Counted from the stretch's first letter, positions 1 to 8,735 are shown. The stretch is 41,092 bases of DNA from Oscillospiraceae bacterium (GCA_902761635.1 CACWLG010000055.1:1-41092); one strand, 5' to 3'. Made by a program: numbers and translations. Notes: generated by a model from the sequence alone, not told the origin.

Positions 1-183
1 ATAGTTTATTACATTACCATTCGGAAGAGTAATCTGTTTCTCCACCGCGCCTGCCGTCTTCAGTGCTTTCTCATATTTGTCATACCAATGCGTGTTGTGG
101 TGCCAATAAAGTCCGAAAGCGACAATGGCAGCTACAATTATAACCAACAATACTATACCGACAATTTTTATAGCTTTTTTCAT
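1..183 (-). CDS. Membrane-anchored protein, N-terminal part (probable alpha/beta hydrolase)
   Basis: The first 61 codons are visible; the rest lies beyond the left edge. The start is ATG at 183, behind a CGGAGG ribosome binding site. The protein opens with MKKAIK and one hydrophobic segment (about residues 5-25, rich in I/V/L/A). An aromatic/His juxtamembrane stretch (YWHHNTHWYDKYE) and the start of a beta-rich region (ITLPNGNVINY) follow. The last motif resembles the first strand of small membrane-anchored alpha/beta hydrolases of Clostridia, whose catalytic Ser would lie outside the window. That assignment is an inference from a short fragment. A promoter lies at 327-355, leaving a leader of about 135 nt. 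Confidence 0.55.
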   Translation of the reverse strand, partial: MKKAIKIVGIVLLVIIVAAIVAFGLYWHHNTHWYDKYEKALKTAGAVEKQITLPNGNVINY

Positions 184-326
184 GAGAACCTCCGTATTTG
201 ATTCTTATGAGAATTGTAATGAAAAGTTGCCGGATAATCCACCAATCGAAGACGTCAAATATTATCCGTTTTTGTTATGTTTAGTTGCGTAGTCAACACA
301 TCGACAACTTCCAATTTATCGAGATG

Positions 327-355
327 ATTATATCACGCATTTTGCCCTTCCACAA
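327..355 (-). promoter_or_regulatory. Sigma-A-like promoter for the leftward hydrolase gene
   Basis: On the minus strand TTGTGG (350-355) and TATAAT (327-332) are separated by exactly 17 nt. The surrounding ~42 bp (325-366) are almost identical to the promoter of the oxidoreductase gene at 15936-15964. Confidence 0.6.
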
Positions 356-617
356 CCGACAAATCCGTGGTGACACTGAGCGCATAGTATCTCGGAATCA
401 CCTGCAATCCGTCACACTCATAAACGGGAAAATGCCGGGATAGGTATAGACGAGCCCACTGCTTGATGAAAGCATTGTAGCATGTTTTATTTCCAGTGTC
501 AGTGCCATGGAGGTGCCAAAAAGGTGCCATCTTTCACAAAAGCTGGTAGAAATCCAAAGTTGTATCGTATATAATCAGCATATATCATGAAGTTCACGGG
601 GGAAGGGAGGCGGACAT
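356..617. other. Intergenic region without a recognised gene
   Basis: An open minus-strand frame of 65 codons (333-530) runs through here, but it overlaps the promoter at 327-355 and has no recognisable family or good ribosome binding site. A TATAAT at 570-575 may be the -10 of recD2, although no good -35 stands upstream. The octamer AGGTGCCA occurs twice near 511-526. Confidence 0.4.
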
Positions 618-3135
618 ATGGAGCGGCTGCGGTGCGTGGTTGAGAGGATCACCTATCAAAATGATCAAAACGGGTATTCCGTGATCAAGTGCAGGGCAAA
701 GGGCTATTCTGAGCTTGTCACGGTTGTCGGCGCCATGCCGGAGGTCCATGTGGGCGCTGTCCTCTCCCTCACCGGCGAATGGAAAATGGATTCCCGTACT
801 CGGAATCGAGAAGTATCTCGGCTCCGGTCTTGTGAAGGGCATTGGCCCGAAATTCGCCAAGCGGATCGTGCAGGAGTTTGGATCGGATACCCTGCAGGTG
901 ATCGAGGATGAGCCGGACAGGCTGCTGCAGGTGCCCGGAATCGGCAGCGTGCGTGTTGAGAAGATCAAACAGAGCTGGCAGGAGCAGAAAGAAATCAAGA
1001 ACATCATGCTCTTTCTCCAGAGCCACAATGTCAGCACAAGCCACGCTACCAGGATCTATAAGACCTACGGGAATGAAAGCATCAAGGTCGTGCAGGAAAA
1101 CCCGTACCGTCTGGCTGACGACATCTGGGGGATCGGCTTTCGCACGGCGGACACCATCGCCGAGAAGATGGGCTTCGACCATGAGCAGTATCCGAGACTG
1201 AGAAGCGGCATCCTGTATACGCTTAATAAGCTCTCCGAAGAGGGGCATTGCTACAGCACCCGGGAGCAGCTGCTGAAAACCGGGAAGGAGCTATTGGAGG
1301 TTGAAGAAAGCCTTCTGTCGGATGCTTTGGAGGAGATGATCCGCAACGAGGATCTGAGAACAGAGCTGCTGCCGGATGAGGAAGGATCGGCAATCTATCT
1401 CCCGGTCTTCTATTTCGCCGAGATCGGCACAGCGAGACGCCTTTCAGAGATCTTTCATGCCCCGCGCAGCATCCGGGTGGAGACTGACGGCCTTGCCCAA
1501 AGGATCACGCAGAGTACCGGGATGCAGTATGACGAGGTACAGATGCGCGCCATTGAGGCCGCGGCAGAGAGCAAGCTTTTGATCCTCACGGGCGGCCCCG
1601 GCACCGGCAAAACAACCACGACCCTCGGCATCATCAAGGCCTTTCAAACGGCGAACGCAAATATTGTCCTCGCCGCGCCCACGGGCAGAGCGGCCAAGCG
1701 CATGTCGGAGGCCACCGGCATGGAGGCCAGGACGATCCACCGACTCCTGGAGGTCAAGCCGCCGGAGGGCTACCAACGCAATGCGGAGAACCCGCTTGAG
1801 GGCGATGTGCTGATCCTGGACGAATGCTCCATGATCGACTTGATGCTGATGTACAATCTCCTGAAGGCGATCCCAAATAAAATGACCGTGATCTTTGTCG
1901 GGGACGTTGACCAGCTTCCCTCTGTGGGAGCCGGGAATGTGCTGCGCGATCTCATCGAATCGGAGATGTTCCCGGTTGTGCGCCTGACCAAGATCTTCCG
2001 TCAGGCGCAGACGAGCCGCATCATCATGAATGCTCATAGGATCAATCAGGGAAAGTCGCCGGATTTATCGAACGGCAGGGACACAGACTTCTTCTTTGTT
2101 GAGCAGGAGGACCCCGACGCGGCGGCGCAGACCATTGTGGATCTGGTCCAGCGGCGTCTGCCGAAGCACTACCGCACTACTCCGGAGAATATCCAGGTGC
2201 TGACACCCATGCAGCGCGGTGTCGTCGGCGCGACAAATCTGAACCAGATCCTCCAGCAGGCGGTGAACCCCAACGGCTTCGGCCTGCGCCGCGGTGGCGT
2301 GGAATACCGCCGCGGAGACAAGGTCATGCAGATCCGCAATAACTATGAGAAAGAGGTCTTCAACGGCGACATCGGCGTCGTGCAGGATGTTAACCCGGAA
2401 GACCGGGAGCTGAGCGTCCAGTTTGACGACCGTTTGGTCGTCTATGACGCCGCGGAGCTTGACGAGCTGGTGCTGGCCTATGCCACAACGATACACAAAT
2501 CCCAGGGCAGTGAGTACCCGATCGTCGTGATGCCCGTACTCATGACACATTATGTGATGCTTCAGAGGAACCTGATCTATACCGGAGTCACGCGGGCAAA
2601 GAAAGCGTTGGTGCTGGTGAGCAGCAAAAAAGCGCTCGCCCTGGCCATCCGCAATGTGACCGTGGATAAACGCAATACCATGCTGAAAGAGCGCCTGAGA
2701 AAAGAGCTTCGAGACCAGCCCGAACAGGCTGAGAAGCCACAGGAGCCGACGCCGAAGCATCAGGAATGGCTAAAGATTGATCTCTTTGAACGCCTTTCCA
2801 AATCTAAATTCCGCATGCGCTTTCAGCTGACGGACGCGGATCGGCGGTATATCTCCGAGAAGGGGATGGACACCATCCGGGAACACGCGGCGGAGATCGT
2901 CAGAAAGCGCCTTGCACCCGCTGAACCCGCAAACGATGGGGAACAGACGCCGATGCGCGGCGCACCGAAGGGCCACCCGGTATTCCTCGCCCAGCACGCG
3001 ACGGCGACCTGCTGCCGCGGCTGTCTGGAGAAATGGCATGGAATCGAAAAGGGGAGAGCCCTTTCGGATGCCGAACTGCGCTATGTTGTGGATATTATCA
3101 TGCGCTGGATCAGTCGGCAGATGGACAATTCATAA
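618..3135 (+). CDS. recD2: RecD2-type ATP-dependent DNA helicase fused to DUF4186; frameshifted near the N-terminus
   Basis: RecD2 is a 5'-3' SF1B helicase acting on single-strand overhangs in DNA repair. Translation begins at ATG 618 (site GGGAGG) and reads as the RecD2 N-terminal domain up to about 794 (GEWKMDS). The family then continues in another frame from about 796 (VLGIEKYLGSG). Roughly 18 expected codons are missing, so a deletion of about 55 bp has shifted the frame. Downstream the helicase is complete: helix-hairpin-helix segments (about 830-1200), Walker A GGPGTGKT at 1591, Walker B LILDEC near 1813, HKSQGSE near 2500 and YTGVTRAKK near 2580. The helicase part ends near 2710. A linker then leads without a stop into a DUF4186 domain. 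The N-terminal break makes a working product doubtful unless a downstream start is used or the break is an assembly error. Confidence 0.85.
2782..3132 (+). other. DUF4186 domain fused to the RecD2 C-terminus
   Basis: The last ~115 residues carry the hallmarks of the DUF4186 family: an FRMRF start, KGMDTIREHA, a RLAPA segment, PMRGAPKGHPVFLAQ and the Cys/His signature HATATCCRGCLEKWHGI. Family members are normally free-standing proteins of this length and of unknown function. Here the domain follows a Pro/Glu/Gln-rich linker (about 2713-2760) in the same frame as the helicase. The HATATCC and RGC residues could bind a metal; that is inference. Confidence 0.75.
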
Positions 3136-3149
3136 ATGGGGTTATGAGA

Positions 3150-3875
3150 ATGGACAAAAGATTTAAAAACAAAGTAGCCGTTATCACAGGCGGCGCGCAC
3201 GGAATCGGGAAAGCGATTGCGGAAGCCTTCCGCTCCGAGGGCGCTGAGGTACATATCATTGACATTCAGACTGGTGACTGGTTTGTGGGCGATGTCGGTG
3301 ACAAAGACACGCTGGAGCGATTTGCACGCTATGTGGCGGAGCGGTCCGGGCATGTGGATTACCTGATCAACAACGCCCTGCCGATGATGAAGGGAATCAA
3401 TGAATGCAGCTTTGAAGAGTTTCAGTATGCGCTTTCCGTGGGCGTGACTGCTCCGTTTTATCTGACCAGGCTGCTGATGCCGTATTTTGCGCCGGGAGCG
3501 TCGGTCATCAACGTCTCATCGTCACGCGACCGCATGAGCCAGCCGCAGACGGAGAGCTATACCGCAGCCAAGGGAGGCATCTCGGCACTGACCCATGCCA
3601 TGGCGATCAGCCTTGCCGGAAAGGTGCGCGTAAACAGCATTTCACCCGGCTGGATCGACACCTATGACTCCAACATCACCGGAGCGGACGCTTTGCAGCA
3701 GCCGGTCGGACGAGTCGGAAAGCCTGAGGATATCGCAGAACTGGCGCTTTTCCTCTGCTCGGAGAAGGCCGGTTTCATCACAGGGGAAAACATCTGTGTC
3801 GACGGAGGCATGACGAAGCTCATGATCTACCACGGGGAACACGGATGGAGCTATGCAGTCACTCCTTCATCCTGA
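3150..3875 (+). CDS. Short-chain dehydrogenase/reductase (SDR)
   Basis: This is a classical 241-aa NAD(P)-dependent oxidoreductase of the cytoplasm. Its Rossmann motif TGGAHGIG is at residues 13-20, NNA at 74-76, the catalytic serines in NVSSS (121-125), and YTAAK gives Tyr137 and Lys141. The C-terminus has the usual FITGENICVDGG strand. D38 after the second strand (HIID) favours NAD over NADP. The ATG at 3150 is chosen over the in-frame ATG at 3144 because only the former stands at a proper distance from the GGGG at 3137-3141. The gene starts 14 nt after the recD2 stop and probably shares its transcript. The substrate cannot be told; the family resembles glucose-dehydrogenase-like SDRs. Confidence 0.88.
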   Translation: MDKRFKNKVAVITGGAHGIGKAIAEAFRSEGAEVHIIDIQTGDWFVGDVGDKDTLERFARYVAERSGHVDYLINNALPMMKGINECSFEEFQYALSVGVTAPFYLTRLLMPYFAPGASVINVSSSRDRMSQPQTESYTAAKGGISALTHAMAISLAGKVRVNSISPGWIDTYDSNITGADALQQPVGRVGKPEDIAELALFLCSEKAGFITGENICVDGGMTKLMIYHGEHGWSYAVTPSS

Positions 3876-3920
3876 TCGAAGCCAATATGGCAAGCGACAG
3901 AATATAGATCACGAGTATAA

Positions 3921-4028
3921 TACGAAGAAATAGGGGGGGCTGATCCAGAGGTCGCGGACTGGATCTATAAGCGCATGCCTCCCCACACCATGTTTATCGG
4001 GGAGATCGAGGATGTGATCGAGAGATGA
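3921..4028 (+). pseudogene. Possible remnant of a gene 3' end upstream of the macrodomain gene
   Basis: After an in-frame TAA at 3918, an open frame of 35 codons reads as protein-like sequence (VADWIYKRMPPHTMFIGEIE) and ends in a TGA that overlaps the ATG of the macrodomain gene (ATGA at 4025-4028). It has no start codon; a run of seven G (3933-3939) lies at its beginning. It could be the 3' end of a decayed upstream gene that was once translationally coupled to the macrodomain gene. I do not recognise the family. Confidence 0.25.
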
Positions 4029-4810
4029 AAGAATTAGAGCAAATACAATTTCTGAATGAAACGCTGCTGGACGAGATGCCGCAGTACCGCCGGGAGGCAA
4101 AGCGCGTCCCGCGGAACGCGGAGGAGCAGCGCTGTTTCCTGCGCTGCCTGATGAACGTCCGAGAGCCCGGCGCACTGTCTGAGCGCTTTCTGAAGGCGCA
4201 GGATGAGCTGCTGAGCCGGGAGCGGGAGGAAAAGGGCGTTGTCCATGTGGCGGAGCTCCCGCCCGTCCCCTCTGACGAGCGCCTCATCCTCTGGCAGGGC
4301 GACATCACGCGGCTGGATGCGGACGCCATCGTGAACGCGGCCAACGCCCGGCTCCTGGGCTGCTTCCGGCCGGGGCACAACTGCATCGACAACGTGATCC
4401 ACTCCGCCGCCGGACTGCAGCTGCGCGAGGAATGTGCCGCAATCATGCGTGCCCAGGGCCACGAGGAGCCGACCGGACAGGCCAAGCTCACCGGGGGCTA
4501 CAATCTCCCGGCCAGGCATGTGCTGCACACCGTCGGCCCGATCATCGACGGGCCGCTGACCGACCGCGACCGGGAGCTGCTCGCCTCCTGCTACCGCTCC
4601 TGCCTCGCGCTGGCGGAGGAAAAGGGGCTCAAAAGCGTGGCCTTCTGCTGCATCTCCACGGGCGTGTTCCGTTTCCCCAAGGGCGAGGCCGCCCGGATCG
4701 CCGTGGCGACCGTGAAGGAAACCCTGCAAAACAGCCGGATCGAGAAGGTCGTCTTCTGCGTTCACGGAGACGAGAATCTGAGGATCTATCAGTCGCTGCT
4801 TTTGGCGTAG
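4025..4810 (+). CDS. Zinc-type macrodomain protein-ADP-ribose hydrolase
   Basis: This 261-aa cytosolic enzyme is predicted to remove mono-ADP-ribose from proteins. After an N-terminal helical extension (1-80), the macrodomain begins with WQGDIT (90-95) and the ADP-ribose loop NAANA (104-108). The signature GCFRPGHNCIDNVIH follows. Its Cys113, His118 and Cys120 match the zinc ligands of the Zn-macrodomain class found in Staphylococcus and Streptococcus. The diphosphate loop STGVFRFP appears near residue 217. In those species the enzyme is encoded beside a class M sirtuin, which modifies the lipoylated carrier GcvH-L. A SirTM gene lies in this window at 8736-9704, but no GcvH-L or LplA2 gene is visible. 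A strong hairpin follows the stop. Confidence 0.9.
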   Translation: MKELEQIQFLNETLLDEMPQYRREAKRVPRNAEEQRCFLRCLMNVREPGALSERFLKAQDELLSREREEKGVVHVAELPPVPSDERLILWQGDITRLDADAIVNAANARLLGCFRPGHNCIDNVIHSAAGLQLREECAAIMRAQGHEEPTGQAKLTGGYNLPARHVLHTVGPIIDGPLTDRDRELLASCYRSCLALAEEKGLKSVAFCCISTGVFRFPKGEAARIAVATVKETLQNSRIEKVVFCVHGDENLRIYQSLLLA

Positions 4811-4814
4811 TAAC

Positions 4815-4857
4815 GCATAAACCCCATCCGATCGTTGAAATCGGATGGGGTTTATGC
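4815..4857. terminator. Bidirectional terminator between convergent genes
   Basis: A perfect 18-bp stem (GCATAAACCCCATCCGAT at 4815-4832 with its complement at 4840-4857) and a 7-nt loop are followed by TTTCTT on the plus strand. It lies between the macrodomain stop and the stop of the convergent permease gene. Confidence 0.85.
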
Positions 4858-4861
4858 TTTC

Positions 4862-5482
4862 TTACGCACTATTTTCGCTTTTTCTTTCCACAAGGAGAAG
4901 CAGGCGGTCGATGGCGACGGCCAGCGCCGCTGACAGGAGGCTGCCCCAGAGGATCTTGGCGGTGTTCATCGTGCGCAGACCGTCAAAGAGAATCGCACCC
5001 AGGCCGCCCGCGTTGATGGAGGCGGGGATCGTGGCGATACCCACCGTGGACACCAGCGCGATCCGCAGCCCCGCGATCAGCGCCTTTTTCGCCAGCGGGA
5101 GCTGCACCTTCCAGAGAAGCTGCAGATGCGTCATGCCCATGCCTGTGGCGGCCTCCACGACTGAGCTGTCCACGCCGTCCAGACCGGCGAGGAAGTTTCG
5201 CAGCAGCAGGTACTGGTTGTAGATCACCAGCGCGACGATGGCCGTCCTCCGCCCCAGCCCCGTGATCGGGATCAGCAGAGCCAGCAGCGCCAGGCTTGGC
5301 ACAGAGTAGATCATGGAAAGCAGGTTCAGCAGCACGCGCGAGAGCCGTTTGGAATAGCTGCAGGCCACGGTCAGAAGCGCGGCAAGTGCAAGAGAGATCA
5401 GCAGCGTTATGACCACAATCTGCAGATGCTCCCAAGTCGCCGCGACCAGCTTGTCATAGTAGCGCCAGGCATAGCCGATCAT
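4862..5482 (-). CDS. OpuC/Yeh-type osmoprotectant ABC transporter permease
   Basis: This 206-aa inner-membrane permease has about five hydrophobic segments. Its cytoplasmic EAA loop reads VVEAATGMGMTHLQLLWKVQLP and contacts the ATPase. Size and sequence (IPSLALLALLIPITGLG, NAGGLGAILFDG) match the glycine betaine/choline/carnitine subgroup. The ATG at 5482 overlaps the end of the ATPase gene by 4 nt (ATGA), so the two are translationally coupled. It is the last gene of the minus-strand transporter set and ends 4 bp before the terminator at 4815-4857. A second, distinct permease at 7161-7799 probably forms a heterodimer with it. Confidence 0.88.
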   Translation of the reverse strand: MIGYAWRYYDKLVAATWEHLQIVVITLLISLALAALLTVACSYSKRLSRVLLNLLSMIYSVPSLALLALLIPITGLGRRTAIVALVIYNQYLLLRNFLAGLDGVDSSVVEAATGMGMTHLQLLWKVQLPLAKKALIAGLRIALVSTVGIATIPASINAGGLGAILFDGLRTMNTAKILWGSLLSAALAVAIDRLLLLVERKSENSA

Positions 5483-6246
5483 AAATAATCCCTCCAGAAC
5501 GCCTCCTTGGCCTTCGCGGAATCCACCAGTGACTGCACGAAGGGATCGGCGGGGCGGCGGATGATGGCCTCCGGCGTGTCGAACTGCAGGAGCTTCCCCT
5601 CGTTCATGATCATCACGCGGTCGCCGAGCTTGAAGGCCTCCTCAATGTCGTGTGTGACCAGCAGGAAGGTCTTGCCGGTCTCCCGGTGCAGACGCAGAAG
5701 CTCCTCCTGCAGCTTCTCCCGCGTGATGGAATCCACCGCGCCGAAGGGCTCGTCCATCAGCATGATCTTCGGGTCCACAGCCAGGGCGCGGGCCAGTCCC
5801 ACGCGCTGCTGCTGTCCGCCGGAGAGCTGGGCGGGATACCGGCCCCGGAATTCCTCCGGCTTCAGGCCTGTGAGCGCAAGCAGCTCGTCCACTCGCGCGT
5901 CGATCCTGGCCTTGTCCCATTTCAGCAGCTTCGGCACCGTGGCGACGTTCTCGCCCACCGTGAGATGCGGGAACAGGCCGATCTGCTGGATCACATAGCC
6001 GATGCGCCGCCGCACCTTCACCACGTCCACGGTGGAGATATCCTCCCCGAAGAGTATGATGTTGCCGGAATCCGGCTCGTATAGCCGGTTGATCATCTTT
6101 AAGAGCGTGGTCTTGCCGCAGCCGGAGGAGCCGAGGATCGTGACGAAGTCGCCCTCGTTCACCGTCAGGCTTACGTCGTCCACGGCGCGGCAGCTCGCCC
6201 CGGGAAAGCGCTTGCATACGTTTTTGAATTCAATGGCGACGACCAT
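5479..6246 (-). CDS. OpuC/Yeh-type osmoprotectant ABC transporter ATPase
   Basis: This 255-aa ATP-binding subunit has every motif of an active ABC ATPase: Walker A GSSGCGKTT (39-47), a Q-loop in GYVIQQIG, signature LSGGQQQR (141-148), Walker B IMLMDE (161-166) and the switch His199 in VTHD. It lacks the two C-terminal CBS domains that make OpuCA about 380 aa long and sense ionic strength. Regulation by ionic strength through that route is therefore not expected. The start at 6246 has AGGAG 7 nt upstream. It lies 11 nt after the solute-binding protein gene and overlaps the permease gene that follows. Confidence 0.92.
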   Translation of the reverse strand: MVVAIEFKNVCKRFPGASCRAVDDVSLTVNEGDFVTILGSSGCGKTTLLKMINRLYEPDSGNIILFGEDISTVDVVKVRRRIGYVIQQIGLFPHLTVGENVATVPKLLKWDKARIDARVDELLALTGLKPEEFRGRYPAQLSGGQQQRVGLARALAVDPKIMLMDEPFGAVDSITREKLQEELLRLHRETGKTFLLVTHDIEEAFKLGDRVMIMNEGKLLQFDTPEAIIRRPADPFVQSLVDSAKAKEAFWRDYL

Positions 6247-6257
6247 GGCCTTTCTCC

Positions 6258-7148
6258 TTACTTGCAGCAGGTCTCGTAGAACTCTCTCGCGACCTCGTCG
6301 TATTCCATGTGGTCGATGTCCACTTTCGCGTTCAAGGCGACCATGGTCTCCGTGTCCAGCTTCGCGCTGACGGCGTTCAGGATCGCGGCTATTTCGGGGT
6401 TTGCCTCCAGCACCTCGCCGCGAACGATGGGCGCCAGGTAGTAGGGCGGCCAGAAGCCGAGATCGTCGTCGAGATAGGTGAACAGCTCGGTGTTCACCAA
6501 CTGCGCGTCGGTGGAATAGGCCGGGCAGCAGTCGGCTTCGCCCTGCTCCAGGATCTGGTACTTGATGCCGTTGTCATAGACCTTGATGGAGGCAAAATTA
6601 AAAGGCCCGTAAACCTTCTCCAGCCCCGGAATGCCGTCCTCGCGATATTCAAACTCGCCCTGGGAACAGACGCGGATGTGCGCGGCCTCCCGCTGCAGAT
6701 CGGACATGGTATAGATGCCGTACTGCTGTGCGATCTCGGTGCGCACGGCGAGGCCGTTGCGGTCGTTGACCTGCGTGGAGTCCAGCCAGGTGATCTGAAA
6801 CTGCTCGGCATAGGCGGCCTTGACCGTCTCGTAGACCTCCACGGGATCGCTGCTCATCGGAAGCTGCAGGATAGCGAGCAGACCAGTCCCGGTATACTCG
6901 GGATAGAGGTCGATCTCCCCGGAGGTGATGGCGGTGTGTACGACGGAGCCCGCGATGTTCAGCTTTCGCTCCACGGTGCAGCCCGCGTCCTCCAGTGCCA
7001 GCGCGTAGATCTCGGCTACGATCAGGTTCTCGGTGAAGTCCTTGGAGCCGACGCGGATCGCCGCTTTTGTTTCCTGCGGCTTGTTGCCGCAAGCGCAGAG
7101 CGTGAGCAGCATCACGACGGAGAGAAGAAATGCGATCGTTTTTTTCAT
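6258..7148 (-). CDS. Osmoprotectant ABC transporter substrate-binding lipoprotein (OpuCC/YehZ type)
   Basis: This 296-aa protein begins with a lipoprotein signal (MKK, a hydrophobic core, lipobox LCAC with Cys20) and should sit on the outer face of the membrane. The mature part starts with the family hallmark IRVGSKDFTENLIVAE and includes IDLYPEYTGTGL and NDRNGLAVR. These mark the quaternary-ammonium-binding type II proteins. Glycine betaine, choline or carnitine are likely ligands; the exact one is not readable here. Neighbours are a permease gene on either side and the ATPase gene, all on the minus strand with gaps of 11-12 nt. Confidence 0.9.
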   Translation of the reverse strand: MKKTIAFLLSVVMLLTLCACGNKPQETKAAIRVGSKDFTENLIVAEIYALALEDAGCTVERKLNIAGSVVHTAITSGEIDLYPEYTGTGLLAILQLPMSSDPVEVYETVKAAYAEQFQITWLDSTQVNDRNGLAVRTEIAQQYGIYTMSDLQREAAHIRVCSQGEFEYREDGIPGLEKVYGPFNFASIKVYDNGIKYQILEQGEADCCPAYSTDAQLVNTELFTYLDDDLGFWPPYYLAPIVRGEVLEANPEIAAILNAVSAKLDTETMVALNAKVDIDHMEYDEVAREFYETCCK

Positions 7149-7160
7149 GAGTAAGTCCTC

Positions 7161-7799
7161 CTATGCGATTGAGTGTTTCATGGTTTTCTTTTCCAACAGG
7201 GCGAAGAGCAATCCAGTGCTCAGCGACAGCAGCGCGACCGCCGCGCCGCCGATCAAAAGCAGCTCGGTTTTATACAGCCCGATGCCCGTGAAGATGAGGT
7301 CGCCCAGGCCGCCCGCCCCGATCTTGGAGGCGAGGGTCGCGCTGGACACAATCTCCACCGCGGCGGTTTTCATTCCCGTCAGCAGCATCGGCATGGCCAG
7401 CGGGAAACGCACCTTCGTCCAGACCTGGCCTGGCGTCATGCCGAGGCCCTCTCCCGTTTCCAGCATGAATGCCGGCACACCCTCCAGCCCGGCCACGGTG
7501 TTCATCAAAATCGGCGGCACGGCCAGCAGTACCAGCGCCACGACCGCGGGGGCCGTGCCTGTGCCCAGCAGCGGCACCATCAGCAGCAGGATCGCAAGGC
7601 TCGGGATGACGCGCAGGACGGCGAAGAGCCCGGTGATGAACTTCTGCGAGCGCGGATGCCGGACGCAGAGAAAGCCGGCCGGGACGCCGATCAGCACGGC
7701 GATCGCCAGCGCGATCAGGCTCACGCGGATATGGGCCAGCAGCATACCGACAAAGCGGCTGCCGCTGCTCTCATAATAGGCGGCGATCAGAGCGGCCAT
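7161..7799 (-). CDS. OpuC/Yeh-type osmoprotectant ABC transporter permease (second subunit)
   Basis: This inner-membrane permease of 212 aa has five or so hydrophobic segments and an EAA loop (LETGEGLGMTPGQVWTKVRF). It is homologous to, but different from, the permease at 4862-5482. The ATG at 7799 is preferred: GGAGG stands 8 nt upstream inside the end of the preceding gene. A GTG directly before it (7802) is an alternative that would start right after the upstream TGA. The tight junction suggests translational coupling with the nitroreductase gene. Confidence 0.87.
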   Translation of the reverse strand: MAALIAAYYESSGSRFVGMLLAHIRVSLIALAIAVLIGVPAGFLCVRHPRSQKFITGLFAVLRVIPSLAILLLMVPLLGTGTAPAVVALVLLAVPPILMNTVAGLEGVPAFMLETGEGLGMTPGQVWTKVRFPLAMPMLLTGMKTAAVEIVSSATLASKIGAGGLGDLIFTGIGLYKTELLLIGGAAVALLSLSTGLLFALLEKKTMKHSIA

Positions 7800-7802
7800 C
7801 AC

Positions 7803-8668
7803 TCAGTCCTCCGTAAATCGCAGCCGGTGGATTCTCTCTTCCTCGACGCCTCGCTGCGTGCCTCTGGCATAGCGGATCTCCGGCCAGCCGAATCCCAGCA
7901 TCACGCCGACATAGTGGGTTTCCGGGATATGGAGCAGCGCTTTGATCTCCGGCATGTTTCGCAGCGCGTCCTTCGGGAAGCTCATCATCACGCAGCCAAG
8001 ACCGCGGGAGGCACAGAGCAGCTCGAAATACGCCGCCGCGACATTCACGTCCTCCACCGGCTCGCCCCTGCCGAGCGGCGCGTGGGGGATCAGCAGACAG
8101 GGCGCGCCGCAGAACAGCATCTCCGGCCGCACGGTCTTTTCCCAGCGCTTCATATCCTCATAGGAGGCTCTGTCAAAGCCGGCGGGATAGACGCCCTCCG
8201 AGGCCAGGCGATCCATCTCCGCATAGGCGAGACGGCGAAAGGCCTCCATCTGCGCCCGGTCGTCGATCAGCGTAAACTCCACCTGCTGCTTGTTGCCGCC
8301 GTTAGGGGCGTTGCCCAGCGTTTGGAGCATACCGTCGATCACAGAGGCGTCCACGTCCTTTTTCAGAAAGCGGCGGCAGGAATGGCGGTTCATGATCAGC
8401 GCGTCCAGCACCGGCGCGGCGCTCTCCGCCTTGACGGGCGGCAGACTGTCCTCCGGCTGCCTGCCGAAGATGCTGATCGCGCCCTTGGGGCAGACGGCCA
8501 GGCAGTGCTCACACTTCCAGCAGCCCCACCAGCCGAACTGGTCGATCTCGTCCATCTCGCATTTGCGCTCTTCGTTCAGGTGCAAATGCCTCCGGGGCAA
8601 ACCTTGACGCACAGTCCGCAGCCGATGCACTTTTCTTTATTTACCTGAAAGTCTGTGATGTTTGTCAT
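7803..8668 (-). CDS. Ferredoxin-nitroreductase fusion, frameshifted within the ferredoxin part
   Basis: The product would be an FMN-dependent nitroreductase with an N-terminal two-cluster ferredoxin domain, a layout common in anaerobes. Translation starts at ATG 8668 behind AAGGAGG and encodes the first [4Fe-4S] motif (CIGCGLCVKVCPGG). A TGA then arrives at 8576-8578. The remainder (second cluster CWKCEHCLAVCPKG, then the nitroreductase fold with NRHSCRRF and the glycine-rich GLGCVMMSFP) continues in another frame from about 8588 and runs to 7803. A one-base loss (or two-base gain) near 8580-8590 explains this. It is either a genuine inactivating mutation or a sequence error. The gene sits between SirTM and the transporter genes, on the same strand. 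Confidence 0.8.
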
Positions 8669-8707
8669 GCTGTTCCTCCTTCGCCCGGCTCTCCTGTATA
8701 AAAGGCG

Positions 8708-8724
8708 GGGATGTCAGTCATCCC
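8708..8724 (-). terminator. Weak hairpin between SirTM and nitroreductase genes
   Basis: GGGATG and CATCCC form a 6-bp stem with a 5-nt loop; on the minus strand it is followed by CGCCTTTTATAC. It could reduce readthrough from the sirtuin gene, but the stem is short. Confidence 0.35.
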
Positions 8725-8735
8725 GGTCTGGATGA

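Noticed and set aside
231-268. CGGATAAT/ATTATCCG stem followed by TTTTTG as a rightward terminator
   Set aside because: Short stem with a 22-nt loop and no gene ending upstream on that strand.
333-530. 65-codon minus-strand frame
   Set aside because: Its end overlaps the promoter at 327-355, it lacks a good ribosome binding site and no family is recognised.
5479-6246. OpuCA with CBS sensor domains
   Set aside because: The protein ends at 255 residues, right after the nucleotide-binding domain.
7173-8648. 491-codon plus-strand frame opposite permease and nitroreductase genes
   Set aside because: Very rich in H, Q and R as typical antisense frames; the minus-strand genes have clear motifs.
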